DNA of 64,000 nucleotides from contig NC_041692.1 of the NCBI RefSeq assembly GCF_900005765.1, positions 2,356,001 to 2,420,000 of the forward strand. Direction: 5' to 3'. This stretch comes from Plasmodium relictum. Taxonomy: Eukaryota > Apicomplexa > Aconoidasida > Haemosporida > Plasmodiidae. Positions within the stretch are counted from its first letter, which is position 1; the number at the start of each line of letters is the position of its first letter. The notes under the pieces are model-generated. The model had not been told where the DNA came from. It did no database searches and saw only the letters and a program-made list of their open reading frames with translations. Below are positions 11,201 through 23,452 of the stretch, in pieces. A program made the translations under genes and the position numbers.

Positions 11201-11750
11201 TGTATCTGATTTTTGAAAAAAATTTATTATAGTAAAATATTTTAATAAATTTTAACTTTTCTATTTTTTATGTTTTTTTTTTTCCCTTTTCCTTTGTGCT
11301 TTTTCTATTTTTAAATAATACTATAATATTAAAAAATAGTGAAACCAGTAAATTTGATGCTATGAAAACATTAATATTTATATAAATATACAAATATATA
11401 TTTATATATATGTTTATATAAATTTTTTTAAAGAAAAATATTTTAACTTTTATATTTTCAATTTGTTACCTCATATTTTGAATATATATATATATATATA
11501 TATCATATAAATTACATGTAAAAATTATGTTTATGCAGATAAATTTATATTAAAAATTTTTAAAAAATTGCATAAATGTATTTTTAATTTAATAATATAG
11601 AAATTTTTTAACATATACAGAAATTTTTTTTTTACTTTAATTTTTTTTTATTTTATGAGTTCCTTTTTTATAGATAATTATATATATATATAAATACAAT
11701 TTAAAAAAAATATATATATATATATAAATAGATTTTTTTTGATAAATACA
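11201..11750. other. Intergenic, BUD13 to split-barrel gene
   Basis: AT-rich spacer between two rightward genes, with a TA tract at about 11481-11503, further short TA runs just before the next start and poly-T runs. Nothing else seen. Confidence 0.6.
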
Positions 11751-12872
11751 ATGAATAATTTATATAGAAGATTTTTTTTTCGTTCAAATATATTAAATAA
11801 AAATATTTTATACCGAAGAGATGTTATAATAAATAATAATTATATTTATGTGAGAAAGAGAAGTTTCTTTTTTAAAACTCAAAAAAGCAATATAATAAAA
11901 AATGAAATTGATGAAATTTTGAAGAATGAAAATGCGATTTTCCTAGATGAACAAAAAGGAAGCTTAAACTTAAAAGACGAGGAGGAAGAAGAAAAAAAAA
12001 AAGAGGAAGAGAGGAAAAAAAAATTTATACACAAAAAAGGAAAATTTAAAAGATTAATTATATTTATAAGTTTTCAAAGTGTGCCAATAATTGGCTTAAT
12101 GTATTTATTTAAATATTTAGAAGATGTGAAATTATCGGAGTTAAATTATTCATTTAATTCGTCAGAAGATATCATTAATGAAACTATAGAATTGATTAAT
12201 GGTTCTTCTAAATGTTTTTGTATATACTTGAATAAAAATCAAATTAATACATTTTATATTGAACCCCTTAGCCCTGAAGAATCTGAAATAAATTATGAGA
12301 TAAAATTAGAGCGTGAAAATAATTATTTCGATAAAGAAAATCAAAATAACGTAACAGATAAAGATCAAAAAGAAAATGATAAAAATAATTTTAGTGAAAA
12401 TACTTTAAGAAAAAAAAATAGACTTCTTAATGAAAAAAATGAAGAAAATATTAAAAAATTGTTATATTCATTGAATAAACCTATAATGCAAAAAGTTATG
12501 GGTTCAAAAAGTTCAATGGGGTTACCTTTAAATTATTTATATTTTAGTATTTCAAAAAACTCAGATATACATAATTTTTTAAAAACTAAAAAAAGCGATA
12601 TCACCTTATTATATTCGGATGATAAAAAAAATGTTTATGCTACATTATCTGGAAATGCTTCTATAATAGAAAATGAAGAAATCAAAAATATAATGTGGTC
12701 TGATAAATGGTCATACATTATACCAGATGAATATAAAGAAAATTATATTTTAGTTAAATTTACTCCATCTATAGTATCATTAAAAACTATAGGTTTAAAA
12801 GATGATCATTGGAAAAGTAATATTGTTAAAAGGTCAATTATTAATGATAACATGTCTTGGGTGAAAATTTAA
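11751..12872 (+). CDS. Membrane-anchored protein with pyridoxamine-oxidase-like split-barrel domain (tentative)
   Basis: 373 aa; the ATG at 11751 is preferred over a TTG four codons earlier. The N-terminus is rich in Arg, Phe and Asn (NNLYRRFFFRSN) and could be a mitochondrial leader. A Lys/Glu-rich charged stretch at about 75-100 precedes one hydrophobic segment (IIFISFQSVPIIGLMYLF, about 105-122). The rest resembles FMN-binding split-barrel proteins of the pyridoxamine 5'-phosphate oxidase-like type: a strand SKCFCIYL, an Asn/Lys insertion at about 195-235, then YATLSGNASIIENEEIKNIMW, matching the family's 'VSGTAEIV..D...I..LW' pattern, and YILVKFTPSIVSLKTIG. The fold call is inference from this pattern; catalytic activity cannot be claimed. 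It may instead be a Plasmodium-specific protein of unknown function. Confidence 0.55.
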   Translation: MNNLYRRFFFRSNILNKNILYRRDVIINNNYIYVRKRSFFFKTQKSNIIKNEIDEILKNENAIFLDEQKGSLNLKDEEEEEKKKEEERKKKFIHKKGKFKRLIIFISFQSVPIIGLMYLFKYLEDVKLSELNYSFNSSEDIINETIELINGSSKCFCIYLNKNQINTFYIEPLSPEESEINYEIKLERENNYFDKENQNNVTDKDQKENDKNNFSENTLRKKNRLLNEKNEENIKKLLYSLNKPIMQKVMGSKSSMGLPLNYLYFSISKNSDIHNFLKTKKSDITLLYSDDKKNVYATLSGNASIIENEEIKNIMWSDKWSYIIPDEYKENYILVKFTPSIVSLKTIGLKDDHWKSNIVKRSIINDNMSWVKI

Positions 12873-12896
12873 TATTTTTAAAAATATGTCATTTTA

Positions 12897-12935
<39 letters not shown>

Positions 12936-13769
12936 CTTCATTTTTAAAGTACTTGTAATATATCCTATTCTTCTTAATTTGTCACTTTTTTTATTATTTT
13001 TTTATTTTAAATAAAACTTTTTAAACATAAAAAAAAAAAAAAAATTTTTTTTTTATTATAATTCTTCTTAAATTTAAAAACAAAAATAAAGTATTAAATA
13101 CCCTTTTTTATTTTTTTTTAATAATAATTAATATATGTATGAAGTTGTAATAAGATTTATAATTTATAAAAAAAATTGTGTTTTTAATTTTTTATATTCT
13201 TATCACAATGAATCAATAAAACTTTAAATTCTAGAAATAAAAATGTAAAGAAATAGATATAAAAATACATATATATATATATATTACATTATTGTTCTTC
13301 CGATATTCTAAAAAAATGCTTCATAGAAGTTTAAATTTTTCTTTATATACAAAAAAATGTTTTTCATTTCACCTTTTAATGGAAAGAATACATTAATATT
13401 TATTTTATATAAATTAAAAGAACAATTAATAAAAAAAAAAAAAAGATATAACATTATAAAAATTGCCAATTACAATTATAATTTCATTTTTTTTTTTTTT
13501 TTAAATGTTAATGATTGTTTTGAAATGAAAATGTTATATTTTTTTTTATTTATTTATTTTTATTTTACTATTTTGAGAGAAAAAAGTATATATATAAATA
13601 GATATGTATAGATTAATTTTTGGAATAAAAACACATTTTTAAAAATTCTTAATTTAATTAAAAAAAAATTAATGTAGTATAAATTATTTATAAGAATAAA
13701 AAATTTAATTTATCTTTTAAGAATATATATATATATATATATATTAATGTCAAGGTGTAAATTTATAAA
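12873..13769. other. Intergenic, split-barrel gene to SRPRB
   Basis: Contains a 32-bp TA tract at 12899-12930 and smaller TA runs near 13268 and 13726. A Phe/Lys/Tyr-rich 84-codon frame at 13357-13611 looks like translated poly-A/T and is not called. Confidence 0.6.
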
Positions 13770-14390
13770 ATGGATGTATTATTAAATATTTTAAAAAATA
13801 TAATATATAAATTAAAAATATATTATGTGAAGTATGGGATAGATTTAAACGAATTTCACAATTTGCTTTTTATAATTAGTTTGTTATTTGGATTAGTATT
13901 TTTGTTTTATCTTATATTTATATTATTCAAAATATTTAAAAAAAAAAAGAAAACAAAGCAAGAAATAATATTATTGTTAGGGCCATGTGATAGTGGTAAA
14001 ACAACATTTTTGTTTAAATTAAAAACAGATAAAATATGTAGAACAATTACTTCAATGAAAGAAAATAAAGCTTTTATTTTTTTAAAAAATAAAAAAAAAC
14101 AAAAATGTATACAATTTGTTGATTTTCCGGGTCATCCTAAACTATCTCATTCATTAAATAAATATTTTGATCTTACAAGGATTATTATTTATATATTAGA
14201 TAGCTCAGATAGACAATCACTAAAACTTGTTGCAGAGTAATAATAAAAAAATTATAGTAAAATAATTATTCTTATATATTCAGAATTCTAATTTTATAGA
14301 AAAAATTAAAAAATAAAATAAATAGACAATATTAAAAAAATATATATGTTTATTATATAAAACAATAAAATAATATTATACTTTCACATT

Positions 14391-14441
<51 letters not shown>

Positions 14442-15039
14442 AGTATATATAAACAAAACAATAAGTAAAAGATTATTTAAATATGTTTTGACATAGTATG
14501 TCAGTAGTTTATATATACAGTTAGATATTACATATATGTTAATTCTTTTTAATTCATTAGGAAATTATACGAATTATTTACTAATAAAGTTATTGTTGAA
14601 AAAAAAATTCCTTTTATTATTGTTTGTAATAAAACTGACTTATGTAATTCTCGTCCTAAGCAAGTTATTAAAGAAGATTTAGAAAGAGAAATGTAAATTA
14701 AAAAAAAAAATTTATATATATATGTTTATATGAATTTCTAAATATATATATATATATATTAACCAATTTTTTTTTAGTGAAATTTTGAAAATGTCTAAAT
14801 ATAATTCACTTGAAGAAGATGATAATGATGAAATAGAAAATTTGTTGGGGACTAATTCAGAATTCTTTAGATTCGAAAAAGCTCCTTGCCATATAGTAAA
14901 AAAAAATAAAAAAAAAAATATTAGATATATACACAAATATATATATACCTTTACTTAAATTTTTTAGGAAATATGTAGTGCTTCAGTAAAAAATGATTGT
15001 ATAGAAGAAATAATTGAGTTTATAGAAAAACATTTTTAA
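13770..15039 (+). CDS. SRPRB: Signal recognition particle receptor subunit beta
   Basis: ER membrane GTPase that anchors SRP receptor alpha for co-translational targeting. Four exons join in phase: 13770-14236, 14561-14692, 14778-14895, 14968-15039, giving 262 aa. A single membrane span lies at residues about 33-53 (LLFIISLLFGLVFLFYLIF), followed by a basic stop-transfer run. The G domain shows G1 GPCDSGKT (71-78), G3 DFPGH (118-122), G4 NKTD (179-182) and a G5-like CSAS in the last exon. The G3 Pro and the N-terminal anchor fit SRPRB rather than ARF/SAR1. Intron 1 carries a 41-bp TA tract. The frame of exon 1 stops soon after the donor, so splicing is required to reach G4. Confidence 0.92.
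14398..14438. repeat. (TA)n tract in SRPRB intron 1
   Basis: About 41 bp of uninterrupted TA within the intron 14237-14560. Confidence 0.85.
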
Positions 15040-16204
15040 AATTCACATTTTTATAGTTTTTAAATCTTCTTTCCTTTTTTTTTTTTTTTCTATTATTAAT
15101 TTATTTAATAAAATATAAAAAAAATTGTTTTTAATTAAAATACTTTTTAAATTTATCTTTGAAAATAAAGAATAAACATTTTTTGTTAATTTTTAATTTT
15201 TTAATCATTTTAAAATTTATTAAATTAACGCTTTTGTTTTAAAAAATGAAGATTCTATTTTAATTTCATTCAAGGTCTTATTTTAAAAAAAAATATATGA
15301 CCTAATTAATATATTTTTAACATTAGGTTATTATTTTTAATATTGTATAAAATGTAGTTATATATTTGTATATAAGGTAATAATTCTGTAAAAATTTAAT
15401 TAAAAAATAAGTTAAATTTGATTAAAGTATATGGTTACATATAGACTAATTTTGTAATTATGATAAATATTTAAAGATGAAAAGAAAGGAATGTGCATAA
15501 TAAAAAATAATTAACGTATGTTGTGTAAATTATGAATATAAGAAAAATTAAAAGAAACATAATTACTAAGAATATGTAAAATATCACTTTATAAACTTAT
15601 AAAAAGGTATTAAAATAATATATAATTAAAACAATTATAAAACAAATGAAAATGTATATATATGAAAGTAATCCTTTAACAGAGAAAATTTTAATTCATT
15701 ATACTTCTATATATCATGGTTTACAAAAAAAAAAAAAAAAAGAAACTATGTAAAATAATTATAAAACAAAACAAAATTAAGTACAGAAAAAAGTGTAAAA
15801 CAAAAAAGATACATTATTCATATGATTTATAATAAAATTAAAATGTATAAAAATGTAATATTAAATTTTAAAAAAACAAGAAAAAAAGAAATTTATAAAA
15901 CTAATAAAAATTAAAGTAAATGAAAGTTAAATATTATATATTCTTTGAAAGCATAAAAGCGGAAATAATGTTTTACATATATATGCAAATATGTCTATAA
16001 ATTTATACATACATGCATATGCAAATAATATATAAATAAATAAAACTACAAGTATTTTTTAGTAAAAAAAAAATAAAATATACATGATATATATTATTAA
16101 AGTAAGGAATATTTTAATAATAATGTTTTTTTTATCTTTTTTTTTTTTTTTCCTTTATACTTAATAAAATCAACTATTTTTAATTCTTTTGTTTTATTTT
16201 TGAG
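15040..16204. other. Convergent intergenic region, SRPRB / PKB
   Basis: A/T-rich 3' flanks. One small hairpin has arms ACCTAAT (15300-15306) and ATTAGGT (15322-15328), extendable by a G-T and a T-A pair. Otherwise A-rich sequence with no open frame. Confidence 0.6.
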
Positions 16205-18551
16205 TCATTCATAATTATTGTAGTTAAAATTATTAATTATGTTATTTTTTTGTGAACTTGACATTGGATCTGTATCAAATTGATCTGAATATCTCAAGGG
16301 CATACATAAAAATTCCTTATCAAAATTTTGTAGATCTATTTGATTAAATAAAGGAGGTTTAAAAGGAGGTTTAACTTTTTTATTTAATACATCATCCCAA
16401 TTAACACTTTTAAAAAAAGGGTGTCTTTTTATTTCTTCTGCATCTGTTACTCCTGAACCTAATCTTTTATTAGGATTTTTTTCGAATAATTTTTTTAATA
16501 AATCAATAGCTGTAGGAGATATATTTTTAGGATACGTTAAATTCTCATATTTGATTCTTTCAAATAAAACACTTCTATTAGAACTATTAAAGGGTAAATT
16601 CCCAGTTAACATTTCATAGATCATTATTCCTAAACTCCACCAATCCACCGCTTTTCCATGGCCTACTTGTTCAATAATTTCAGGTGCTAAATATTCTGGA
16701 GTACCACATAAAGATTTTGCTGAATTGTTATCAGTAATTCCTTCTTTTGATAATCCAAAGTCAGTTAGTCTTATATGGCCAAGTTCATCTAATAAAACAT
16801 TTTCAGGTTTTAAATCTCTATATATAATATTTAAGTTGTGTAAATATTGTAAAGCTAAAATAATTTCAGATGAATAAAATTTAGCTACTTCTTCAGAAAA
16901 CTCTCTTAATTTCGATAAATGAAAAAATAATTCTCCACCAGGGCAATATTCTAATATGAAGTATAACTTTTTAGATGTTTGAAAAGCGTAATATAATTTC
17001 ACTATAAAGGGATGAGAAACACATTTTAATACATTTCTTTCTATTTTTGTGTGTTCTAATTGATTTTTTGATATTATATTTTCTTTTCTCAATATTTTCA
17101 TTGCATATAACTTATTATTTTGAACGTGCTTTACTAGCAATACTTTACCATATGATCCTTTCCCTATAACCTTTAAAAAAATAAAACTTTCAGGTCTCAT
17201 TTTTTTTTTTTTTTCATTGGTTAATGAAACTGATTTTCTTAATTTCCTTTTTCTTAACTCTTCATCTTCATCATGCTTATATAAACATTCATCATTTATC
17301 ATTAATTTATTATTTCTATTCAAAGTACAATTAGCCATATTATCTTTATAAAATATTTTTTCCTTTTTGTCCTCACTTTTGCTTTTATCATCAAAATTGT
17401 ATTTTTTATTTATTTTTGAAATATAATCATTTCTGTAAAATACAAAAAAAAGTAACATGTATAAACACATATCTTAAAGAAGATAGGTTATAAAAAAGAA
17501 AATATGTACACAGTACAGACAGTATGATACTAATGCATGTATCGTATGATTAAAATAATAATATATCTATATATTAAAAAAAAAAAAAATTGAAGTATTT
17601 CATATAATATTTATTCTTTTTTAATATGATATTAAAATAAATATGTATTAATATTAATTTAATTTTTTATTTTATACATTTTTTTTACTAATTATATATA
17701 TATAACCTTTCATTAACACTACTATGAACGTTTAGTTTTTTTTTTGAATTATTTATGAAATTCCAATAACTAGTTTTATAGCTTTCCTGATTAAATATAA
17801 AATTTATATTTTCTTTTTTATTTCTGTTTATATATTTTTTATTTATTTTTTTTTCTTCATCTGATAGACTCTTACTATATAACATATTATTATATAAAAA
17901 ATGCTTATTAACCTTGTATTTATCCAAGTTATTTAACTCTTTTCCTTTTTTAATAAATATATTATACATATTATTCCTTTCTTCTGAATCATTTAAACTT
18001 TCTTTATCTAATATATTTTTAAAATCATTTATTTGATTTTCTGATGGAACAATTTGATGGTTAACACTTTCCTTTAAAATATCTTCTCTCTTTTCATTTT
18101 TATAATTGTTTTTTTTCAAAAAAAGTATTTTATATAATTTTCCTTTTTTATTTTTATACTCCTTAATCTTTAATAATTTAGTTCCTTCAATGACATGACT
18201 TTTTCTATTTGAGTATTTATTACCTTGTTTTAACATAGCATCAACTTGTTTTGATTTTTCGCTGTATCTATTTTTAATTATCTTTGCATTAGTGTCATTA
18301 TTTTTGTCATACATTAAAGGTTTTTCTTGAAATGTATTAACAATGGATTCGTTAAATACTTTATCGTCATTATTCAGTTCATTAATTTTGTCTTTATTCT
18401 TTTCTTTTTTTTTTTTTTTTGTAATTATAAAATTAAAATATTTTTTGAAATCATTTTTTTGCATTGGTATTGAATGAGATTCATCTGAAGGAATAATATT
18501 TTTTTGTCTATTTTTTTCAGAGAAATATCTAAAAAAATTTATATGATTCAT
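16205..18551 (-). CDS. PKB: RAC/AKT-type AGC serine/threonine kinase (PKB)
   Basis: AGC kinase of the PKB/AKT family. Two exons: 17707-18551 (residues 1-281) and 16205-17432, with donor AG|GTTATA and acceptor TTTTACAG|AAATG. Both are phase 2 and join as AGA, giving 690 aa. The kinase domain has GKGSYGKV (about 372-379), AMK (Lys about 394), YRDLKPEN (about 486-493), DFG (about 506-508), an activation segment SLCGTPEY with Ser at the usual Thr-308 position, and LAPE. The AGC tail ends NNFNYNNYE with no clear hydrophobic FxxF[S/T]Y motif. No PH domain is visible; the first exon is Lys/Asn-rich and unassigned. Read alone, the kinase exon would open with a hydrophobic MCLYMLLFFVFY, which is really intron plus acceptor. 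In P. falciparum the enzyme is calmodulin-responsive (family knowledge). Confidence 0.9.
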
Positions 18552-19405
18552 ATTTTTAATTTTATATATATATGTATATATATATATACTTTCTGAAATA
18601 TGTTTATAAAAAGAAAATAAAAAAAAAAATAATTATCTTTGAACCAAATTAAAATGGAAATTATATATTTTATTGTGTAAAAATAAACAAAAAAAAAAAA
18701 TAAATAAATGGATTATACAGAGAGACTTGTTCATTCTTTTTATTCAAAACAATTAACTTCAATTGAATTAAGAAAATAAAATAAGATTATATTTAAAATA
18801 AAATAGTAGTGACAAATTTCCTTAAAACAGTTCTAAGCGAAGTTGGTGAAATAACATTTATAAATATTTTCTTTAACATAAGCAAAACAAAGAAAAATTA
18901 AAAAAAATAAACAAATTAATAAATAAATAAATATAGCAGTTTGGTGTATATACTTTGCTAATAAAATTATAAAAAAAAAAATAAATAAAAATACACTTTT
19001 TTCCTTTTTTAAAATTTTTTTTCCAAACCTCTACAAATATTGGACACTTAAATATAACTTCTATTAATTTTTCTTTTTTTTTTTTTTTTAGCATTTAGAT
19101 ATAGAGCATGCTAAATTTTATTTATGTTTTTATTATATAAATACTTAATTCATTTTTATGTTTTTTTAATGTAGATTCAGTTTAATTCACTTTGTATTAA
19201 AGGGGAAAATAAAAAAAATAAAATGATTTTTCATCTTGCGAAAAATTTAAATAAAATTTTCAAAATTTTTTTATAAACTTAGCATGTTTTAAATATTGAT
19301 AAAAGCTTGTCCATATGTATATATATTTCATATTTTTAAGTGATTCTTTTTTTTTTTTTATTAAAAATATAAAAATTTCATTTAAATTTTTTTTTAATAT
19401 TAAAA
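18552..19405. other. Divergent promoter region, PKB / F-box protein
   Basis: Shared upstream sequence of two genes pointing apart, with short TA runs near 18564-18590 and several poly-T and poly-A runs. A 73-codon Lys/Phe frame on the minus strand at 18873-19094 is low complexity and not called. Confidence 0.6.
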
Positions 19406-20719
19406 ATGTTTGAAAAAAAGATTAAAAGTAATGATAATTCTACAAAGCATTTTAATTCAAATAAAGAAAAGGCAAAGAAGTTATTTATTCAAGCTTTGAA
19501 TCACGAAAATGATGAAAACTTTTTAAAAGCAACAAAATTTTATCAAGAAGCTGTAAAATTATATCCAAATATTCTCAATATATATATAAATGAAAATTCT
19601 GAAAATATGTAAATTTTTCTTTTTTAGATTCAATTAATATTTTTAAACATATATATTTTTGTTTTTCTAATATATTAAAGATTATTAAAATAATTTTATA
19701 TATTTATAAATAATAATGTTTATAAATCTTTTGTATATATATTTTTTTTTTCTTATTACACATTTGTTTATTGATTTTTATTATAGTTTATATACACATA
19801 GTCTTTTTTTTTTTTTTATTTTTACATAGAGATAAAAATGAGTCTAATGAAGAAAATAAGCAAGATGAAAATAGTTACTTAATAAATATATTATCTAAAA
19901 ATTTTTTTTCAATAATAAAATTTTTAGATTTTTATTCCATGCATAGGTTTAAGATATATTCATATAATTCTATATTTTAAGAAAAGAGAAATACTAAATT
20001 AAAATTTATAAAGCAATTAACTATATAAAAATATAATATTTAATAAAAATATATAATATATATTTATATTTAAAATAAAGGTGAAATGAATAAATAGTAA
20101 ATAATAATATAATCTTTATGTATTTTATAAGGTTGTATAATATTACAACTCTTAATAAACATTATAGTTCAACTACTTTTATTATAACATATACATATAT
20201 AATTTAAATAATTTATTTTATAAGAATTTATATTTGTGAAAAATAAAAAAAAAAAAAAGGAAAAGAGTTTGAATTTGTGCCAAAAACATCAAAAAAAGAA
20301 ATTAAAAGTATATGAATGATAAAAATTTATCATCTTTTTTTTTTTTTTTTTAATTTAACAAAATAGGTTTCTTTTTTCATGCAAAAGTATCTATTCTTTA
20401 GTATCTATTGAAAATGAGTATAAATTATTATGTGAGAAAAACTTTACAAATTATGAAGAAAAATGTAAATTATACGAAAATTCTTTCAAAAGGTTTTATA
20501 TAATAAATTTGGAAAAAAAAATAGAATAATAAAATAATAAGATTATTTTTTTAATTAACTTTTAATTAAAATTAATTATAAATTTATTTTTAGGTTATTG
20601 TTAGAATATCCTCGCATTCGTTATGACGGTGTTTATATTAGTTGTGTCACATATATAAGACGTAAATTATTAAGAACCAAAAAATATATAAATAAATTTA
20701 CATATTTTTATGAATAGAA

Positions 20720-20766
<47 letters not shown>

Positions 20767-21363
20767 CAAATACAATAATTTAACTTTTAATTGAATGAAA
20801 ATATTTTTATTGATGAATATAAAAATTTTCCCTTTTTTTAATTTGTTCAAAATAGCACTAAAAGACATAGGAAATATACATTTAGATCCCAAAGACAGAG
20901 ATAGAGTTATATATAACCCTTGTTTTGTTACATATTTTCGATACTTACTATTTTTGAATGAATCAAATAAAGTTTTAATATTGAGATCTGAAATTAATAA
21001 AAAGGAAGTTTTAGAAGCATTAAAAATATCTTATAATAAAATTAGAAAATGGAATTTGTTATTACCATGTGATGAATTAATTAAAGACTTACTAAAATTT
21101 CAAGCAGAATGTGAAAATAGCATTGTTAAATTTATAAGAATAGGAGAATATAAATTTAACAGAGATGAAAAAATAATAGAAATACATTATTCAGAATTAT
21201 TAAGTGAACCAAATAAATATAAAAATTTAATTCAGTTACGTTTGCAAAATTATTTAAGCGGTAATAATAACATGTTAAAATGGGTGTCTTTTAAAATTTT
21301 ATCAAAAATAAAACTTGACTATTCAGAAGATACATTGAATATTAATAATAAGCAATATAGGTA

Positions 21364-21435
<72 letters not shown>

Positions 21436-21542
21436 TCTTTTTTTTAATTTAATGTTTTATATTTTTTTTTTTTAGGTCTTTTTTTTTTTTTAATCTAAAG
21501 TTTTTATCTCATCTATTTATAACTAAAATATCAGAAGTTTAA
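19406..21542 (+). CDS. FBXO9-like F-box protein
   Basis: Likely substrate receptor of an SCF ubiquitin ligase. Six exons: 19406-19608, 19830-19946, 20367-20492, 20594-20661, 20856-21360, 21476-21542; all phases agree, giving 361 aa. Exon 1 is a TPR/MIT-like helical hairpin (KAKKLFIQALNHENDENFLKATKFYQEAVKLYP), as at the FBXO9 N-terminus. Exons 2-3 form the F-box (LSKNFFSIIKFLDFYSMHRFR). Exon 4, YPRIRYDGVYISCVTYIR, and exon 5, VTYFRYLLFLNESN, are the FBXO9/Hrt3 C-terminal signature. The acceptor of exon 5 is ambiguous: 20855 has the better pyrimidine tract, but an AG about 15 bases later also keeps frame. Introns 4 and 5 are dominated by TA repeats. Confidence 0.82.
20725..20764. repeat. (TA)n tract in F-box gene intron 4
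   Basis: About 40 bp of TA dinucleotides inside the intron between 20661 and 20856. Confidence 0.85.
21367..21432. repeat. (TA)n tract in F-box gene intron 5, longest in window
   Basis: About 66 bp of uninterrupted TA immediately after the 5' splice site GTATGC at 21361. It makes up most of the 115-bp intron. Confidence 0.9.
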
Positions 21543-21990
21543 TTTTAAAAATTATTATCCTTTTTTGGGTTATATTATTTTCTTTAAATACACGCTTGCA
21601 CAAAAAGTAAAACATTTTTTTTTTTTTAATTCAAACTTTATAAAATTTTTTTTTAATTTAAAAATGTACATCAATTTTTATACTTTTAAAAAAATTACAT
21701 TTTGTTGTATCATTTTATTTTATTTTATTTTATTTTATTTTTTTGTAATATTTTTATTTAAAATTTTTTTTCTTTTGATCAATAAAAAAAAAAAAAAAAT
21801 TATATTAAAGAAAAAAAAAAAAAAATTAAAATATTTTAAAAATTTTGATTTTATGAATATTTTGAAATTTTTTTATAAAAAATTAACAAATATTTAAGAA
21901 TGGATGGAATCATTATTTAGTTTTATATCTTAAAGTATATATATAAAAATTAAAGAGTAATTTCATAATCTTTTTAAGAATAAAAAAAGG
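21543..21990. other. Intergenic, F-box gene to SOSS-B-like gene
   Basis: Contains a short (ATTTT)n run at about 21715-21740 and long T and A runs. A 110-codon Phe/Lys/Ile frame at 21565-21897 has no ATG-based protein character and is treated as noise. Confidence 0.6.
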
Positions 21991-22905
21991 ATGTGTGATA
22001 AAAATTTTCATTTAATTAAAGATTTAAAGCCGTTTCTGAGCAATTTATCAATACAATGCTTAATAATTAAATATATAGACGATCCACCAGATCATATAAA
22101 TAATATTATTAAATATCATTATCAAATAGCAGATATAAGTGGATCTGTAATACTGTGTATTCCTCACACATTTATACAAGAAGAATTAAACAAAAATAAT
22201 ATTGACATTTTAGGTGATGATATGGAAGATTTGGTTGATTCTTATAATAACATCAATTTAAATATTAATGAAAATCAAATGAATATAAATGAAAAAAAGT
22301 ATATATACGATATAAATAAAAAATCAAATAATTCTAAAACATTAAAATATTTTTTCAAAGTTGGAGATATATTAAATATATATGGAGCTGTAACAACTTG
22401 GTCCATGGGTAAAATGGTTAAAATATAAATTAATTTTTTCTCTTATAATTTTATTTGATTTTATTATGTTTATATTTATTTTTAATGATTATTATTAATA
22501 TATATTGTTAATTTTTAATTTCTATAATTCTTGTGTTTTAATTGTACATCTTTCACCTTTATAAGCATCATATTGTATATATTTCTTTCTTTCTTTTTTT
22601 TTTTTTTTTAGGTAATAATGCCTAATACAAGAATAAAAAAAAATAGTTATGAAATAAAAGGATCAATCTATAAAGTTGGTTTTTTTAATATGAACATTAA
22701 TACTGAACCTAATGTAAGTAATTTAATTACATCAACAACAGAGAAAAAGTATCAAATAGAAGAAAACATATCGAATAATTCAAATAGAAATTATAATATA
22801 AGCAAAAATACAGAAAAAAATAATTATATAGGAGATTTTCCAGGTAATAGTAAAGTTAGTAAATATGATATCATTCCTTTATTAGATGATAAAAATATAT
22901 TATAG
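21991..22905 (+). CDS. SOSS complex subunit B-like single-strand-binding OB-fold protein
   Basis: Resembles SOSS-B1/NABP, the single-strand DNA-binding protein of the sensor complex in double-strand-break repair. Two exons: 21991-22416 and 22612-22905, phase 0, donor ATG|GTTAAA, 239 aa. Motifs in order: KDLKPFLSNLSIQCLIIKYI (first OB strands), YQIADISGSVILCIP (matches VADRTGSIKLSLW), an Asn/Asp-rich insertion at about residues 73-110, then FFKVGDILNIYGAVTTW and, across the junction, GKMVIMPNTRIKK and KVGFFNMNINTEPN (matches IGEF..VYSEVPNFSEPN). A second possible donor, G|GTAAAA, would break frame. The tail is Asn/Ser-rich. Function in Plasmodium is inferred from the fold. Confidence 0.72.
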
Positions 22906-23178
22906 GTCTATTTTCTTTAAATTATAAATAATAAAAAAAAAAGAAAAAAAGGAACATATAATTGTGGAGAAATTTAAATTATTTGTCATTTATTTGCATT
23001 TTAATTAAAAAAAAATATATTTGTAAATAATACAGAAATTTAAAGATAGTAACATAAAAAAAAAAAAAAAAATACTTAATAATCATTAATTAAAAAAATA
23101 AATATTTTCATAAAAAAATTTTACTGATGAATTTATTTGAAGCAAAATAACCTCAATTTATAAAAAGGAAATAGTGAA

Positions 23179-23214
<36 letters not shown>

Positions 23215-23452
23215 GAAATAAATTATGTGAAATATACAAATGTTATTAAGTTTATACAATTTCTCTATTGATATAAAATTTTTTAGAATGTAAGTATGCT
23301 AAATAAAAAGAATAAGTTTAGAAACAAAGTAGTAACAACAATTATGTTTAAACTATGAGAGTACAAGTTATACAGTTAATTAACAACTTTATCCTATTAT
23401 TTATTAATATATGAAGTAATAATAAATTAAAAAAAAAAAAAAAAAGTTGGTT
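22906..23452. other. Convergent intergenic region, SOSS-B-like / STEEP1-like
   Basis: 3' flanks of two converging genes; a TA tract of about 31 bp at 23180-23210 and A runs. No gene seen. Confidence 0.6.

Noticed and set aside
13357..13611. 84-codon ATG frame upstream of SRPRB
   Set aside because: Only Phe/Lys/Tyr/Asn from A and T runs; no motif and no link to the downstream gene in splice phase.
17433..17470. Hydrophobic N-terminus of the PKB kinase frame as a signal anchor
   Set aside because: It coincides with a pyrimidine-rich splice acceptor in phase with an upstream exon.
18873..19094. Minus-strand 73-codon frame
   Set aside because: Low-complexity Lys/Phe/Tyr from A/T runs in a promoter region.
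21565..21897. 110-codon frame after the F-box gene
   Set aside because: Homopolymer-derived Phe/Lys/Ile sequence; no ATG-led protein character.
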